DNA of 64,000 nucleotides, taken from Shimia sp049116215 (lineage in GTDB: Bacteria > Pseudomonadota > Alphaproteobacteria > Rhodobacterales > Rhodobacteraceae). The translations under genes and the position numbers were made by a program. Shown here piece by piece: positions 1-8,282 of the stretch. Below the pieces are notes generated by a model that was not told the DNA's origin, did not search any database, and was given only the letters and a program-made list of their open reading frames with translations. The DNA is taken from contig NZ_JAGDZB010000001.1 in assembly GCF_049116215.1 (NCBI RefSeq), positions 248,001 to 312,000 of the forward strand. The letters run 5' to 3'. Positions within the stretch are counted from its first letter, which is position 1. Each line of letters begins with the position of its first letter.

Positions 1-1219
1 GTGCCGTACCGCCGGTCACCTGCTCCAACGCTGCGCCACCAAAGACACTCATCCAAAGCGCGCCAACCACCGTTGGGATGATCAGAACACATATGATGAA
101 TTCCCGAATGGTGCGCCCACGTGAAATCCGCGCAATAAACATGCCGACAAAAGGCGACCAGCTGATCCACCACGCCCAATAGAAGGCTGTCCAGCCTTGC
201 ATGAAATTGGTGTCCTCACGTCCCACCCAGTTTGAGAGTGCCGGAAGATTAGCAACATAGTCCGTCATCCCGTTAAAGAACGCCGCGATGATGGCAATGG
301 TTGGACCAACCAGAAGGACAAGCACAAGTAGCGCCGCTGCAAGGATCATGTTGGCTTCAGACAGACGCTTCACACCTTTCTCAAGCCCCGCCACAACAGA
401 CACCAAAGCAAACCCGGTGATCAAAACGATCAGCAAAACTTTCATGCCATCACTGACCGGCACGCCAAACAGATAGTTCAAACCGGCCAGAGCCTGACTT
501 GCTCCCAAACCGAGAGATGTCGCGAGTCCAAAGATCGTGGCAAACACAGCGAGGATATCGATGATGTGACCTGCAGGCCCCCAAGTACGTTCCCCTAGTA
601 GCGGGTAGAACACACTGCGCATGGTCAGTGGCAGACCGCGATTGAAGCTAAAGAAGGCCAAAGCCAAAGCAACAACTGCGTAGATGGCCCAAGGGTGCAG
701 TCCCCAGTGGAAAATCGTGGCCGCCATGGCCAGATCACGCGCACCAGCCACATCACCTTCTGCAGCTCCCAAAGGTGCCCAATCCGTCCGTAACCCGTTT
801 TCTCCAACGGCAGTGCCACCCAGCGACGATCCATAGTGCGAGATTGGTTCCGCCACGCCCCAGAACACAAGGCCAATGCCCATGCCCGCGGCAAACAACA
901 TCGCGATCCATCCGGCATAGCTGTAGTCTGGCTTCGCATCTTCGCCGCCCAAGCGGATCTTGCCATAGGGCGAAATCACCAGAAACAGCGAAAACACCAC
1001 AAACAGGTTGCAGGCGATCATAAAGACCCAGTCAAAATTGCTCGTCAGCGCAGGTCGGAGCCAACCGAAAAACTCGGCCGCTTGTTCCTGAAACACCAAT
1101 GAGAAAAACACAAAGGCAACGATTGTCAGGCCTGAGATCGCAAAAACCGGATTGTGTATATCCAATCCAAGAAATTGCACATTGTCTTGGCCAACTTCAT
1201 AGTCGGTTTCTTCAGACAT
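1..1219 (-). CDS. BCCT family osmolyte transporter (5' part, runs off the window)
   Basis: Secondary carrier of the betaine/choline/carnitine family, expected in the inner membrane to take up compatible solutes with Na+ or H+. The reading frame is open from an ATG at 1219 to the window edge, about 406 residues, so roughly the last 100 or more are missing. BCCT signatures are visible: the glycine stretch GMGIGLVFWGVAEP in the third membrane helix and the tryptophan-rich block WAWWISWSPFVGMFIARISR near helix 8. The GMGIG form of the stretch is the one described for the betaine carrier BetP, which suggests betaine-like rather than carnitine substrates; this is inference. A GGGAGGGAC ribosome site precedes the start. 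A set of 11-bp direct repeats lies about 235 bases upstream. Confidence 0.93.
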   Translation of the reverse strand, partial: MSEETDYEVGQDNVQFLGLDIHNPVFAISGLTIVAFVFFSLVFQEQAAEFFGWLRPALTSNFDWVFMIACNLFVVFSLFLVISPYGKIRLGGEDAKPDYSYAGWIAMLFAAGMGIGLVFWGVAEPISHYGSSLGGTAVGENGLRTDWAPLGAAEGDVAGARDLAMAATIFHWGLHPWAIYAVVALALAFFSFNRGLPLTMRSVFYPLLGERTWGPAGHIIDILAVFATIFGLATSLGLGASQALAGLNYLFGVPVSDGMKVLLIVLITGFALVSVVAGLEKGVKRLSEANMILAAALLVLVLLVGPTIAIIAAFFNGMTDYVANLPALSNWVGREDTNFMQGWTAFYWAWWISWSPFVGMFIARISRGRTIREFIICVLIIPTVVGALWMSVFGGAALEQVTGGTA

Positions 1220-1451
1220 AGGTCCCTCCCTTTCCATGTCATGAAGAAAGCCTCGCCAATTCCGCCCTTGCAAACCGGAGAAATACGACGCCCTAAAGGA
1301 AGTTTTCGCCGCCGCTGCTTGAAACTCCCACCGCAAAACCTGCACGCAACCGCCTTTTCACACCTCAGCGCCTGGGCAAGGCAACTGGGTAAATGGCAAC
1401 GGCTGCGTGCGCCGGCTTTACATTTGGAGACCCGAAAAATCCCGCACCTCC

Positions 1452-1485
1452 GTGATACAGCCGTGATACCGACACAATACCGACG
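1452..1485. promoter_or_regulatory. Three 11-bp direct repeats, candidate operator
   Basis: Reading the plus strand, three consecutive 11-base units GTGATACAGCC, GTGATACCGAC and ACAATACCGAC follow one another without a gap. The spacing of one helical turn is typical of tandem regulator sites. The element sits in the roughly 300-base gap between the BCCT gene (1219, leftward) and the end of the oxygenase-like gene (1516), so it is placed to control the BCCT gene. A near-identical pair occurs at 17666-17688 upstream of fadH. The regulator is unknown. Nothing else was recognised in this gap. Confidence 0.45.
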
Positions 1486-1515
1486 TGGCTTTTTGGCAGG
1501 TTAACGGCGCAACAC

Positions 1516-2136
1516 CTATTCCCAAATATAGTTGAAACTGACGCTCACCCGTTCGTCTTCGGACATGTTCATTGGCACCTCATGGCGCAGCCAGCTCTCC
1601 CACAACAGCACGTCGCCAACCTCTGGCTTCATATAGATAAACGGTTGCAAATCCCGCCGCGCATCTTTGGTTCTCACTGGCGAGGCCATCATCCGCCCCG
1701 AGCGCGGATCCTCCAGCTTCAAGGCACTCGCGCCGTCTGGCATCGACACATAGGTGGTTCCGCTGATCACCGAATGCGGATGGATATGACTTGCATGCAT
1801 GCCCCCTTCTGGAAGGATATTGATCCACAAGTCTTCTAGTTTCAAAGACTTACCATCGAGGTCGAATTCCAAATCTTTGGCAAAAGCCGCCACATGCTGA
1901 TCCAGAGACGCGACCACATCCGCGAAAATCGGGAACCGCCACGGCAGATCCGTCAAAGAGGCATAAGACGTATAACCCGGGTAGGCATTCGCCTCACACC
2001 ACTCCTGCCCCGCCTCATCATCTCCGGCAATCGAAAAACAGGATGTCTCCAGCTCCCCTGCATCCACAGGCGCGCCAAATTCAGACAAACGCGCCCGGTA
2101 CAAGCGGGTCACAAAGAGAGATTCGATGGTCGACAT
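1516..2136 (-). CDS. Putative 2OG-Fe(II) oxygenase (TIGR02466-type)
   Basis: A 206-residue protein resembling the uncharacterised TIGR02466 group within the 2-oxoglutarate/Fe(II) oxygenases. The C-terminal half shows the expected jelly-roll core: a histidine-rich segment HASHIHPHSVISGTTYV around residues 114-130, and later PEVGDVLLWESWLRHEVP with the distal histidine, followed by RVSVSFNYIW, where the arginine would bind 2-oxoglutarate. The substrate is unknown; relatives act on small molecules or protein side chains. The ATG at 2136 follows AAGGAACTGAT, a good ribosome site. The gene stands alone between the BCCT gene and the divergent chemoreceptor gene. Confidence 0.8.
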   Translation of the reverse strand: MSTIESLFVTRLYRARLSEFGAPVDAGELETSCFSIAGDDEAGQEWCEANAYPGYTSYASLTDLPWRFPIFADVVASLDQHVAAFAKDLEFDLDGKSLKLEDLWINILPEGGMHASHIHPHSVISGTTYVSMPDGASALKLEDPRSGRMMASPVRTKDARRDLQPFIYMKPEVGDVLLWESWLRHEVPMNMSEDERVSVSFNYIWE

Positions 2137-2338
2137 ATCAGTTCCTTGTCGTAGCTAGTTTTTTTCCTCGAGACACGCTTCGGTAGAAACCTTCGCTTAA
2201 TCCCCTTGAAACATTGGCAAAAAGAATCGCCTATTTTTTGGGCTAAACCCCCGATTTTTAAGGCCACACTCTATTAACACCTGCTTGCTACATCTCATTG
2301 TCACACTCGCAATCCGCCTGTCCAGGAGCAGGAAAACC

Positions 2339-4504
2339 ATGAAACGTAAGATTACAGTATCATTCGCGATCGTCTCAATCATCGTTATGGCCATTGGCGT
2401 CATGGGCGGTTTGGCCGGGATATCGCTATACTCTCATAAAATGCGCGATGACATGCAAAAACGTGTCGCACTCATCGAGGAAGCCACCATCGCCGTTGAA
2501 AACCTGAAGATTGAATTTCTGATGGCGCGACGGAACGAAAAAGACTTCTTGCTCCGATTAGACGAAAAATATGTGGGCCGCCATGCCGCGACCATGGAGC
2601 GACTGCGCGTACACCTCACCACTTTGGAAGAAGTGTTGCCTTCGGTGAACACATTGGAAGCTACGGCCAAAAACTTACCGCGATTGATCGAGTTCACAGA
2701 TGCCTATGAGGCCAGCTTTGCAGCTGTTGTGAACGGCAACAAGCGTCTCGGTTTGAATGAAGGTCAAGGCCTGCGCGCGCAACTCGGAGAAGCTGCCAAC
2801 ACCGTCAACGAAAGTCTTAAAGACGTTGCCATACCAGTGCTGAAGGTCAACGTGCTGACAATGCGCCTGCACGAGAAAGACTTCATCATCTCCGGCGATC
2901 CAAAGTGGCAAGATGAAGTAAACGCACGCCTTGCAGAATTTGAAGGGTTCCCTGTCTTCTTTTATGACAGCGCCGAACAACGCGAAGCCATTCTCCCGGT
3001 CATGGAGGCCTACCGAGTTGCTTTTGATTCCTTGGTGACCGAAACTCTCAAGGAGCGTGAGGAACGTAAGAACGTTTCGGCAAACTACTCCAACGCCTCG
3101 CCCTTTATGGACGCGATCCTTGGTGACACTACCGCTGCACTTGAAGACGTATTGGCGCAATCCGAACTGGTCAGCCAAAAAGCCCAGGCAAGCTCCCAAT
3201 GGGCCGCGATCATTGGCGCTGGACTGTTTGCAATCTTTGCCCTCTTCTTAGCACGTGGCATCTCTCGTCCGCTCAAGCGTATTGATGCAGTGCTTAAGGA
3301 CATGATGAGTGAAGACTTCTCCAAAGAAATGCCCAAATCCGGTATTCGCGAGTTGTCAGCCATTTCCGAGGCGGTCGGTGATTTCCGCAAACAAGAGGAA
3401 ACCAAAGTCCACATGACCCGTGAAATCACCAAAGTGATTGAGGCCTGTGGTGAGGGGGACTTCTCTCGCCGGATCGACACAGCGGGTTCAGAAGGCGTGT
3501 TCAAAGACCTTGGTCAAGGGGTGAATACCATTGGTGAGGTGGCACAGAAAGGTCTGGGCGACGTTCAAGAGGCCCTCGAAACCCTCGCGACCGGCGACCT
3601 GACCCATGAAATGCCGCAAGGTCAGAAAGGGGTGTTCAAGGACATTTCGGACACCATTACCCACCTGACAGACAGCCTAGATGGCATGGTACGCCAGCTG
3701 TCCGCCTCCAGCCAGGTTTTGAACCACACCTCTCAAGAGATCTCCTCTTCTGTGGATGACGCGTCCCGTCGTGGAGAAATCTCCGCAGCCTCTCTGGAAG
3801 AAACCTCTTCTTCTCTGCAGACCGTTGCGCAAACCGTCAACCATACGGCCCAAAGCGCACAAGAAGCCCGCACACACGTCAACAACGCCCAGAAGAAGGC
3901 GGAGTCGACCCGGGAAGTGGCCGATCAAACAGTGGCCGCGATTCAAAAGATCAAAGAAAGCTCCGATGCGATTTCTCAGATCAGCGGCCTGATCGAAGAT
4001 GTGGCCTTCCAAACCAACTTGCTGGCCCTGAACGCCGGCGTGGAAGCAGCACGCGCTGGCGACGCGGGCCGAGGCTTCGCGGTTGTGGCCTCCGAAGTGC
4101 GGGCCCTTGCACAACGGTCTTCTGAGGCGGCCCATGAAATCAACACGTTGATTTCCAGCTCGCAAACAGAAGTTGCCAACGGTGTGGACCTCATGGACGA
4201 AACCGGCAACTCGCTTGGTGAGATTATGCAAGCGGTTGAGCAAGTTGTGGGCAAGGTCCGTGAAATTGCGGAGAATGCTGTGGACCAATCCACCGGCTTG
4301 AAAGAGGTCAGTGCGGCCGTCGAAAACCTCGACAGCGACAGCCAGAAGAGCGCCGCTATGCTCGAAGAGACCGCTGCCTCTGGTCAGGTCCTGCGTGGCG
4401 AAGCCGAGAACCTGGTCCGTGCAGTGGATGGCTTCACGCTCAAAGGCGAAGCCGCCGCCCGCACCGCTGAGGACGACCTCGACGACGAGTGGGACGCGGC
4501 CTAA
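2339..4504 (+). CDS. Methyl-accepting chemotaxis protein with HBM-type sensor
   Basis: A 721-residue transmembrane chemoreceptor. A first membrane helix spans about residues 7-26. The periplasmic region to about residue 285 carries two repeats of the type RRNEKDFLLR and LHEKDFIISGD, characteristic of the helical bimodular (HBM) sensor that in McpS-like receptors binds small organic acids. A second membrane helix at about 288-307 is followed by HAMP-like helices and the cytoplasmic signalling coiled coil. The conserved hairpin tip contains DVAFQTNLLALNAGVEAARA near residue 555. No C-terminal CheR-binding pentapeptide is seen; the protein ends DDEWDAA. The ATG at 2339 follows AGGAGCAGG and is preferred over an in-frame TTG at 2285. 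No che genes are adjacent. A terminator follows. Confidence 0.93.
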   Translation: MKRKITVSFAIVSIIVMAIGVMGGLAGISLYSHKMRDDMQKRVALIEEATIAVENLKIEFLMARRNEKDFLLRLDEKYVGRHAATMERLRVHLTTLEEVLPSVNTLEATAKNLPRLIEFTDAYEASFAAVVNGNKRLGLNEGQGLRAQLGEAANTVNESLKDVAIPVLKVNVLTMRLHEKDFIISGDPKWQDEVNARLAEFEGFPVFFYDSAEQREAILPVMEAYRVAFDSLVTETLKEREERKNVSANYSNASPFMDAILGDTTAALEDVLAQSELVSQKAQASSQWAAIIGAGLFAIFALFLARGISRPLKRIDAVLKDMMSEDFSKEMPKSGIRELSAISEAVGDFRKQEETKVHMTREITKVIEACGEGDFSRRIDTAGSEGVFKDLGQGVNTIGEVAQKGLGDVQEALETLATGDLTHEMPQGQKGVFKDISDTITHLTDSLDGMVRQLSASSQVLNHTSQEISSSVDDASRRGEISAASLEETSSSLQTVAQTVNHTAQSAQEARTHVNNAQKKAESTREVADQTVAAIQKIKESSDAISQISGLIEDVAFQTNLLALNAGVEAARAGDAGRGFAVVASEVRALAQRSSEAAHEINTLISSSQTEVANGVDLMDETGNSLGEIMQAVEQVVGKVREIAENAVDQSTGLKEVSAAVENLDSDSQKSAAMLEETAASGQVLRGEAENLVRAVDGFTLKGEAAARTAEDDLDDEWDAA

Positions 4505-4527
4505 GCCCTTTACCTCAACTCACGACA

Positions 4528-4560
4528 AAAAGCCCCGCCGGTTCTGGCGGGGCTTTTTTT
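4528..4560 (+). terminator. Intrinsic terminator of the chemoreceptor gene
   Basis: The stem AGCCCCGCC / GGCGGGGCT with a six-base loop is followed by seven T residues on the plus strand, 25 bases after the stop codon. Confidence 0.9.
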
Positions 4561-4661
4561 GTGGCCACGGTCCCGAAGAAACCTTCCAAGATGGGAATCT
4601 CTGTTTGGCGTCCTAGACCAATCTCATGATCGTGGCTCAACAGGCATCACAACACTGCGCA

Positions 4662-4697
4662 CAAAAGAAAACCCTCCGCCAGTGTCCCGGCGGAGGG
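4662..4697 (-). terminator. Intrinsic terminator of the rplB-rplP ribosomal unit
   Basis: Reading the minus strand, CCCTCCGCC pairs with GGCGGAGGG across an eight-base loop and is followed by TTTTCTTTTG. It lies 40 bases beyond the rplP stop, so the ribosomal transcript ends here instead of running into rpmC. Confidence 0.88.
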
Positions 4698-4736
4698 TCA
4701 ATTTTGTCAGGACTGAGGGGCAAGCCCCTCACCTCC

Positions 4737-5150
4737 TTACCAGTCTTCGCGAACGACGACGCGGGTTTTGACCGGAAGTTTCATCGCGGCAAGGCGCAGA
4801 GCCTCACGCGCGATGTCTTCGTCAACACCGTCGATTTCGAACATCACGCGACCTGGTTTCACTTTACACGCCCAGTAGTCCACGGAGCCTTTACCTTTAC
4901 CCATACGGACTTCGGTTGGCTTCGAGGTCACAGGAGTGTCTGGGAAGATACGGATCCAAACACGACCTTGACGTTTCATGTGACGGGTCATTGCGCGACG
5001 GGCTGCCTCGATCTGGCGAGCAGTCACACGCTCCGGTGTGGTTGCCTTCAGGCCGAAGGAGCCGAAGTTCAGGGTGGAACCACCCTTCGCCAGACCCTTG
5101 ATGCGGCCTTTGTGCATCTTGCGGAATTTAGTACGCTTTGGCTGAAGCAT
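4737..5150 (-). CDS. rplP: 50S ribosomal protein L16
   Basis: A full-length 137-residue L16. This large-subunit protein helps shape the tRNA A-site and P-site region and contacts 23S rRNA and the 5S region. Hallmarks are the N-terminal MLQPKRTKFRKMHKGR, the central RMGKGKG loop that approaches the peptidyl-transferase centre, and a C-terminus rich in KLPVKTRVV. It is the last gene of the rplB-rpsS-rplV-rpsC-rplP unit, 13 bases after rpsC. In many bacteria rpmC, rpsQ and rplN follow directly; here a terminator and an unrelated chemoreceptor gene follow. Confidence 0.98.
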   Translation of the reverse strand: MLQPKRTKFRKMHKGRIKGLAKGGSTLNFGSFGLKATTPERVTARQIEAARRAMTRHMKRQGRVWIRIFPDTPVTSKPTEVRMGKGKGSVDYWACKVKPGRVMFEIDGVDEDIAREALRLAAMKLPVKTRVVVREDW

Positions 5151-5163
5151 TGATCAGTCTCCC

Positions 5164-5871
5164 TTAGCGACGACCGCCTGCACCGCGAGGTGCTGGGCCA
5201 TCCTGGACTTCTTGAGCGCGACGATCACGTGCCTGTGGATCATGTTCCATGATCTCGCCTTTGAAGATCCAGGTTTTGATACCAATGATCCCGTAAGCGG
5301 TCGTGGCTTCCACGTGTGCGTAATCGATGTCGGCACGCAGTGTGTGCAATGGCACGCGACCTTCACGATACCATTCGGTACGTGCGATCTCGGCACCACC
5401 CAGACGGCCCGCTACGTTCACCCGGATACCCAGGGCGCCCATACGCATTGCGTTCTGAACGGCACGCTTCATTGCGCGACGGAAAGACACACGGCGCTCC
5501 AGCTGCTGAGCGATGGACTCGCCAACCAGTGTTGCGTCGAGTTCCGGCTTACGCACTTCAACGATGTTGAGGTGCAGCTCGGAGTCGGTCATCTCGGCGA
5601 TCTTCTTGCGAAGGGTCTCGATGTCCGCGCCTTTTTTGCCGATGATCACGCCCGGACGCGCAGTGTGAACAGTCACACGGCACTTCTTGTGAGGGCGCTC
5701 GATGATCACACGTGCGATACCGGCTTGTTTGCACTCGGTTTTGATGAACTCACGGATTTTGATATCTTCCAGAAGAAGATCGCCAAAATCTTTGGTGTCC
5801 GCGTACCAGCGGCTGTCCCAGGTGCGGTTCACCTGAAGGCGCATGCCAATTGGATTGACTTTGTTACCCAT
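5164..5871 (-). CDS. rpsC: 30S ribosomal protein S3
   Basis: A 235-residue S3, a head protein of the small subunit at the mRNA entry channel. It starts MGNKVNPIGMRLQVNRTWDS and has the KH-type RNA-binding segment with the GxxG-like VIIGKKGADIE around residue 75, then the C-terminal domain with RRVSFRRAMKRA. The basic C-terminal tail is normal for alphaproteobacteria. The start codon overlaps the rplV stop by one base, indicating translational coupling. Confidence 0.98.
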   Translation of the reverse strand: MGNKVNPIGMRLQVNRTWDSRWYADTKDFGDLLLEDIKIREFIKTECKQAGIARVIIERPHKKCRVTVHTARPGVIIGKKGADIETLRKKIAEMTDSELHLNIVEVRKPELDATLVGESIAQQLERRVSFRRAMKRAVQNAMRMGALGIRVNVAGRLGGAEIARTEWYREGRVPLHTLRADIDYAHVEATTAYGIIGIKTWIFKGEIMEHDPQARDRRAQEVQDGPAPRGAGGRR

Positions 5872-6251
5872 TAGGCTTGCTCCTCAATCTGACGCACCTT
5901 GATAGTGAGTTCCGAGAACGGCTTGATGATCTTGCCGAAACGACCACGGGCGCGAGGGCGACCACGTTTCAGCGTCAGGTTCTTACCCACATAGGCTTCG
6001 GCAACAACGAGGCTGTCGACGTCCAGATTGTGGTTGTTCTCAGCGTTGGCAATTGCGGACTGAAGGCATTTCTTCACGTCCTGAGCGATCCGCTTGTTGG
6101 AGAAAGTCAGGTCGGTCAGAGCCTTCTCAACTTTCTTGCCGCGGATCATGCCGGCTACCAGGTTCAATTTCTGCGGGCTGGTGCGAAGCATGCGAGTTTT
6201 CGCCATTGCTTCGTTTTCAGCCACGCGGCGGGGGTTCTTTACCTTGCCCAT
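5871..6251 (-). CDS. rplV: 50S ribosomal protein L22
   Basis: A 126-residue L22 that lines the nascent-peptide exit tunnel. The conserved core includes MLRTSPQKLNLVAGMIRGK, and the tunnel beta-hairpin ends in KRGRPRARGRFGKI, the region in which macrolide-resistance changes occur in other species. The gene lies three bases after rpsS and overlaps rpsC by one base. The N-terminal MGKVKNPRRVAENEAMAKTR is typical of alphaproteobacterial L22. Confidence 0.98.
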   Translation of the reverse strand: MGKVKNPRRVAENEAMAKTRMLRTSPQKLNLVAGMIRGKKVEKALTDLTFSNKRIAQDVKKCLQSAIANAENNHNLDVDSLVVAEAYVGKNLTLKRGRPRARGRFGKIIKPFSELTIKVRQIEEQA

Positions 6252-6254
6252 GAC

Positions 6255-6533
6255 TTACTTCCGTTTCGCTTTTTTGTCAGCTGCGTGACCGTAATAGGTG
6301 CGAGTTGGCGAATATTCACCAAACTTCTGACCAATCATGTCTTCAGTGACGTTAACAGGGATGTGTTTCTTGCCGTTGTACACACCAAAAGTCAGACCCA
6401 CGAACTGGGGCAGGATGGTGGAACGACGGGACCAGATTTTGATCACTTCATTGCGGCCGGAGTCGCGTACTGCTTCGGCTTTTTTAAGCACGTAAGCATC
6501 GACGAAAGGACCTTTCCATACAGAGCGAGACAT
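6255..6533 (-). CDS. rpsS: 30S ribosomal protein S19
   Basis: A 92-residue S19, which forms a heterodimer with S13 in the head of the 30S subunit. The conserved N-terminus MSRSVWKGPFVD, the motif WSRRSTILPQFVGLTFGVYN and the C-terminal GEYSPTRTYYGH identify it. It lies three bases after rplB and three before rplV, so all five genes of this half of the cluster form one transcript. Confidence 0.98.
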   Translation of the reverse strand: MSRSVWKGPFVDAYVLKKAEAVRDSGRNEVIKIWSRRSTILPQFVGLTFGVYNGKKHIPVNVTEDMIGQKFGEYSPTRTYYGHAADKKAKRK

Positions 6534-6536
6534 AGA

Positions 6537-7379
6537 TTAACGTCCCTTCTTCTTGGCGTGACGCGAGCGGATAATAAGCTTTTGCGACGCTTTGTTTTTG
6601 TTGCGGGTACGTGCACCTTTGGTCGGCTTACCCCATGGTGTCACTGGGTGACGACCACCGGAGGTACGACCTTCACCACCACCGTGCGGGTGATCGATCG
6701 GGTTCATAACCACACCACGAACGGACGGACGTTTGCCTTTGTGGCGCATACGGCCGGCTTTACCGAAGTTCTGGTTGGAGTTGTCAGGGTTGGACACAGC
6801 ACCAACGGTGGCCATGCATTCCTGACGCACGAGGCGCAGTTCGCCAGAGGACAGGCGAATCTGAGCGTAGCCACCGTCACGACCAACAAACTGAGCGTAA
6901 GTACCAGCTGCACGGGCGATCTGGCCGCCTTTGCCTGGTTTCAGCTCGATGTTGTGAATGATCGTACCGATTGGCATGCCAGAGAACGGCATTGCGTTGC
7001 CCGGCTTGATGTCAGCTTTCGCGGACGCCACAACCTGATCGCCAACAGCCAAACGCTGTGGGGCAAGGATGTAGGCCTGCTCGCCGTCTTCATATTTTAC
7101 GAGTGCGATGAACGCAGTCCGGTTCGGGTCATATTCGATCCGTTCAACGGTTGCTGCGACATCAAATTTGTTGCGTTTGAAATCAACGATCCGGTAGAGG
7201 CGTTTTGCCCCACCACCGCGGCGACGCGATGTGATCCGTCCGGTGTTGTTCCGGCCGCCCGACTTTGTCAGACCCTCAGTGAGGGCTTTGACAGGGCGTC
7301 CTTTCCAAAGTTCCGAACGGTCGATCAGCACCAACCCACGTTGGCCCGGCGTCGTCGGCTTATACGACTTAAGTGCCAT
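6537..7379 (-). CDS. rplB: 50S ribosomal protein L2
   Basis: A 280-residue L2, one of the largest and most conserved ribosomal proteins, needed for subunit joining and peptidyl-transferase assembly. It carries GRNNTGRITSRRRGGG near the N-terminus and the C-terminal MNPIDHPHGGGEGR, whose histidine corresponds to the conserved L2 histidine. It is the first gene of the second ribosomal unit, separated from rplW by two unrelated genes and 1.7 kb. A promoter must therefore lie in or beyond the 350-base gap upstream. The ATG at 7379 follows GGAAGACAGAAAGC. Confidence 0.98.
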   Translation of the reverse strand: MALKSYKPTTPGQRGLVLIDRSELWKGRPVKALTEGLTKSGGRNNTGRITSRRRGGGAKRLYRIVDFKRNKFDVAATVERIEYDPNRTAFIALVKYEDGEQAYILAPQRLAVGDQVVASAKADIKPGNAMPFSGMPIGTIIHNIELKPGKGGQIARAAGTYAQFVGRDGGYAQIRLSSGELRLVRQECMATVGAVSNPDNSNQNFGKAGRMRHKGKRPSVRGVVMNPIDHPHGGGEGRTSGGRHPVTPWGKPTKGARTRNKNKASQKLIIRSRHAKKKGR

Positions 7380-7729
7380 GCTTTCTGTCTTCCGTGTGCA
7401 TGCAAAGAGCGTGCTCTCTGCGTAGATGAAGGCCCCCGCTCGCTGGTTTTGAACACAAACCCAACTACTAAGGTGCCAAGGTTATAGGCCCCCGTAGGTG
7501 CCCGACTCTCAAATGTGAGCAGCCCCAGAACGAATCTGAGGCCACACGACTTGCGCGATATAGCGGGGATGGGGGACAGTGTCTATAGGAGGGCTTGTTT
7601 TTACATGGTTCGATTGACCGGCACAAATCAAAAGCAAGCGCTGAACAGGCGAGAAGCCTCATCTACGCAAGCACCGCTCGCCTTTACTACTCTGCGGGAG
7701 AGCAATTTGACACTTGCCAAGCTTGCCGC
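7380..7729. other. Gap upstream of rplB; no gene seen
   Basis: 350 bases without a convincing gene. It should hold the promoter and leader for rplB-rplP. On the minus strand a TATAAC box is preceded by TTGAGA, but with 20 bases between them, longer than the usual 17, so no firm promoter is called. The 11-mer TCATCTACGCA occurs as an inverted pair at 7419-7429 and 7659-7669. Confidence 0.4.
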
Positions 7730-8137
7730 TCAAATCTCCTCCACCACCTTCTCCAGCATCCAGACCTTTGCCACGATCTGCCAGCAACTCTCGCCTTTTA
7801 GCATCGACAGGTGATCCTGATATACATTGCGCCGCGCACGGAAGCGGATTTTGACCAAAGCGCTTTTTGGCGACAAGCAATCCACCATCAAGATCTCGGC
7901 ATCCATCTGATGTCCCAGAGTATGTGGAGAGTTAGCCGCATTAGCCCCCACGTCGGCGTTGAAGCACGCAATCGGTTCCGCAAAAGTCTCCACCTTCTCC
8001 ACATCAAACAAACTTGCTGCCGGATGGAATACCCTGTCGAGCTTCTCTTTGACGCAATAAAACAACCCATCAAAGTAGGTTTGCACGGCCGTAAACAAAT
8101 CCGTTTGTGCGTTCATCTGTTTGTCATCGAAAGTCAT
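7730..8137 (-). CDS. NTF2-like (Lumazine_bd_2-type) protein
   Basis: A 135-residue protein from the ATG at 8137, preceded by AGGGAAAT; an in-frame start 12 codons upstream is less likely. The pattern resembles the NTF2-like superfamily group annotated as putative lumazine-binding: an N-terminal helix with VQTYFDGLFYCVKEKLDRVF, the motif FHPAASLF, and a C-terminal sheet ending DHLSMLKGESCWQIVAKVW. Such proteins form a cone-shaped fold that binds small hydrophobic ligands or acts as an enzyme; the ligand is unknown here. The gene lies between the two halves of the S10 ribosomal cluster, downstream of a sulfotransferase gene. Confidence 0.72.
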   Translation of the reverse strand: MTFDDKQMNAQTDLFTAVQTYFDGLFYCVKEKLDRVFHPAASLFDVEKVETFAEPIACFNADVGANAANSPHTLGHQMDAEILMVDCLSPKSALVKIRFRARRNVYQDHLSMLKGESCWQIVAKVWMLEKVVEEI

Positions 8138-8282
8138 ATTTCCCTGCAACAGACGTCGCGAAGCCGCCGCCAACAGCCCAATGAAGAGATGTGGCGCAGG
8201 TCATTGCGAGTGGTGAATTATTCTCAGGTGCTGATGAGGTCGATCTGTCTTTGCAATCCCGTCAACAGCTAGGGAGGCTATG

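Noticed and set aside
5877..7487. 536-codon open frame on the plus strand across rplV, rpsS and rplB
   Set aside because: It is antisense to highly conserved ribosomal genes and arises from their biased codon use.
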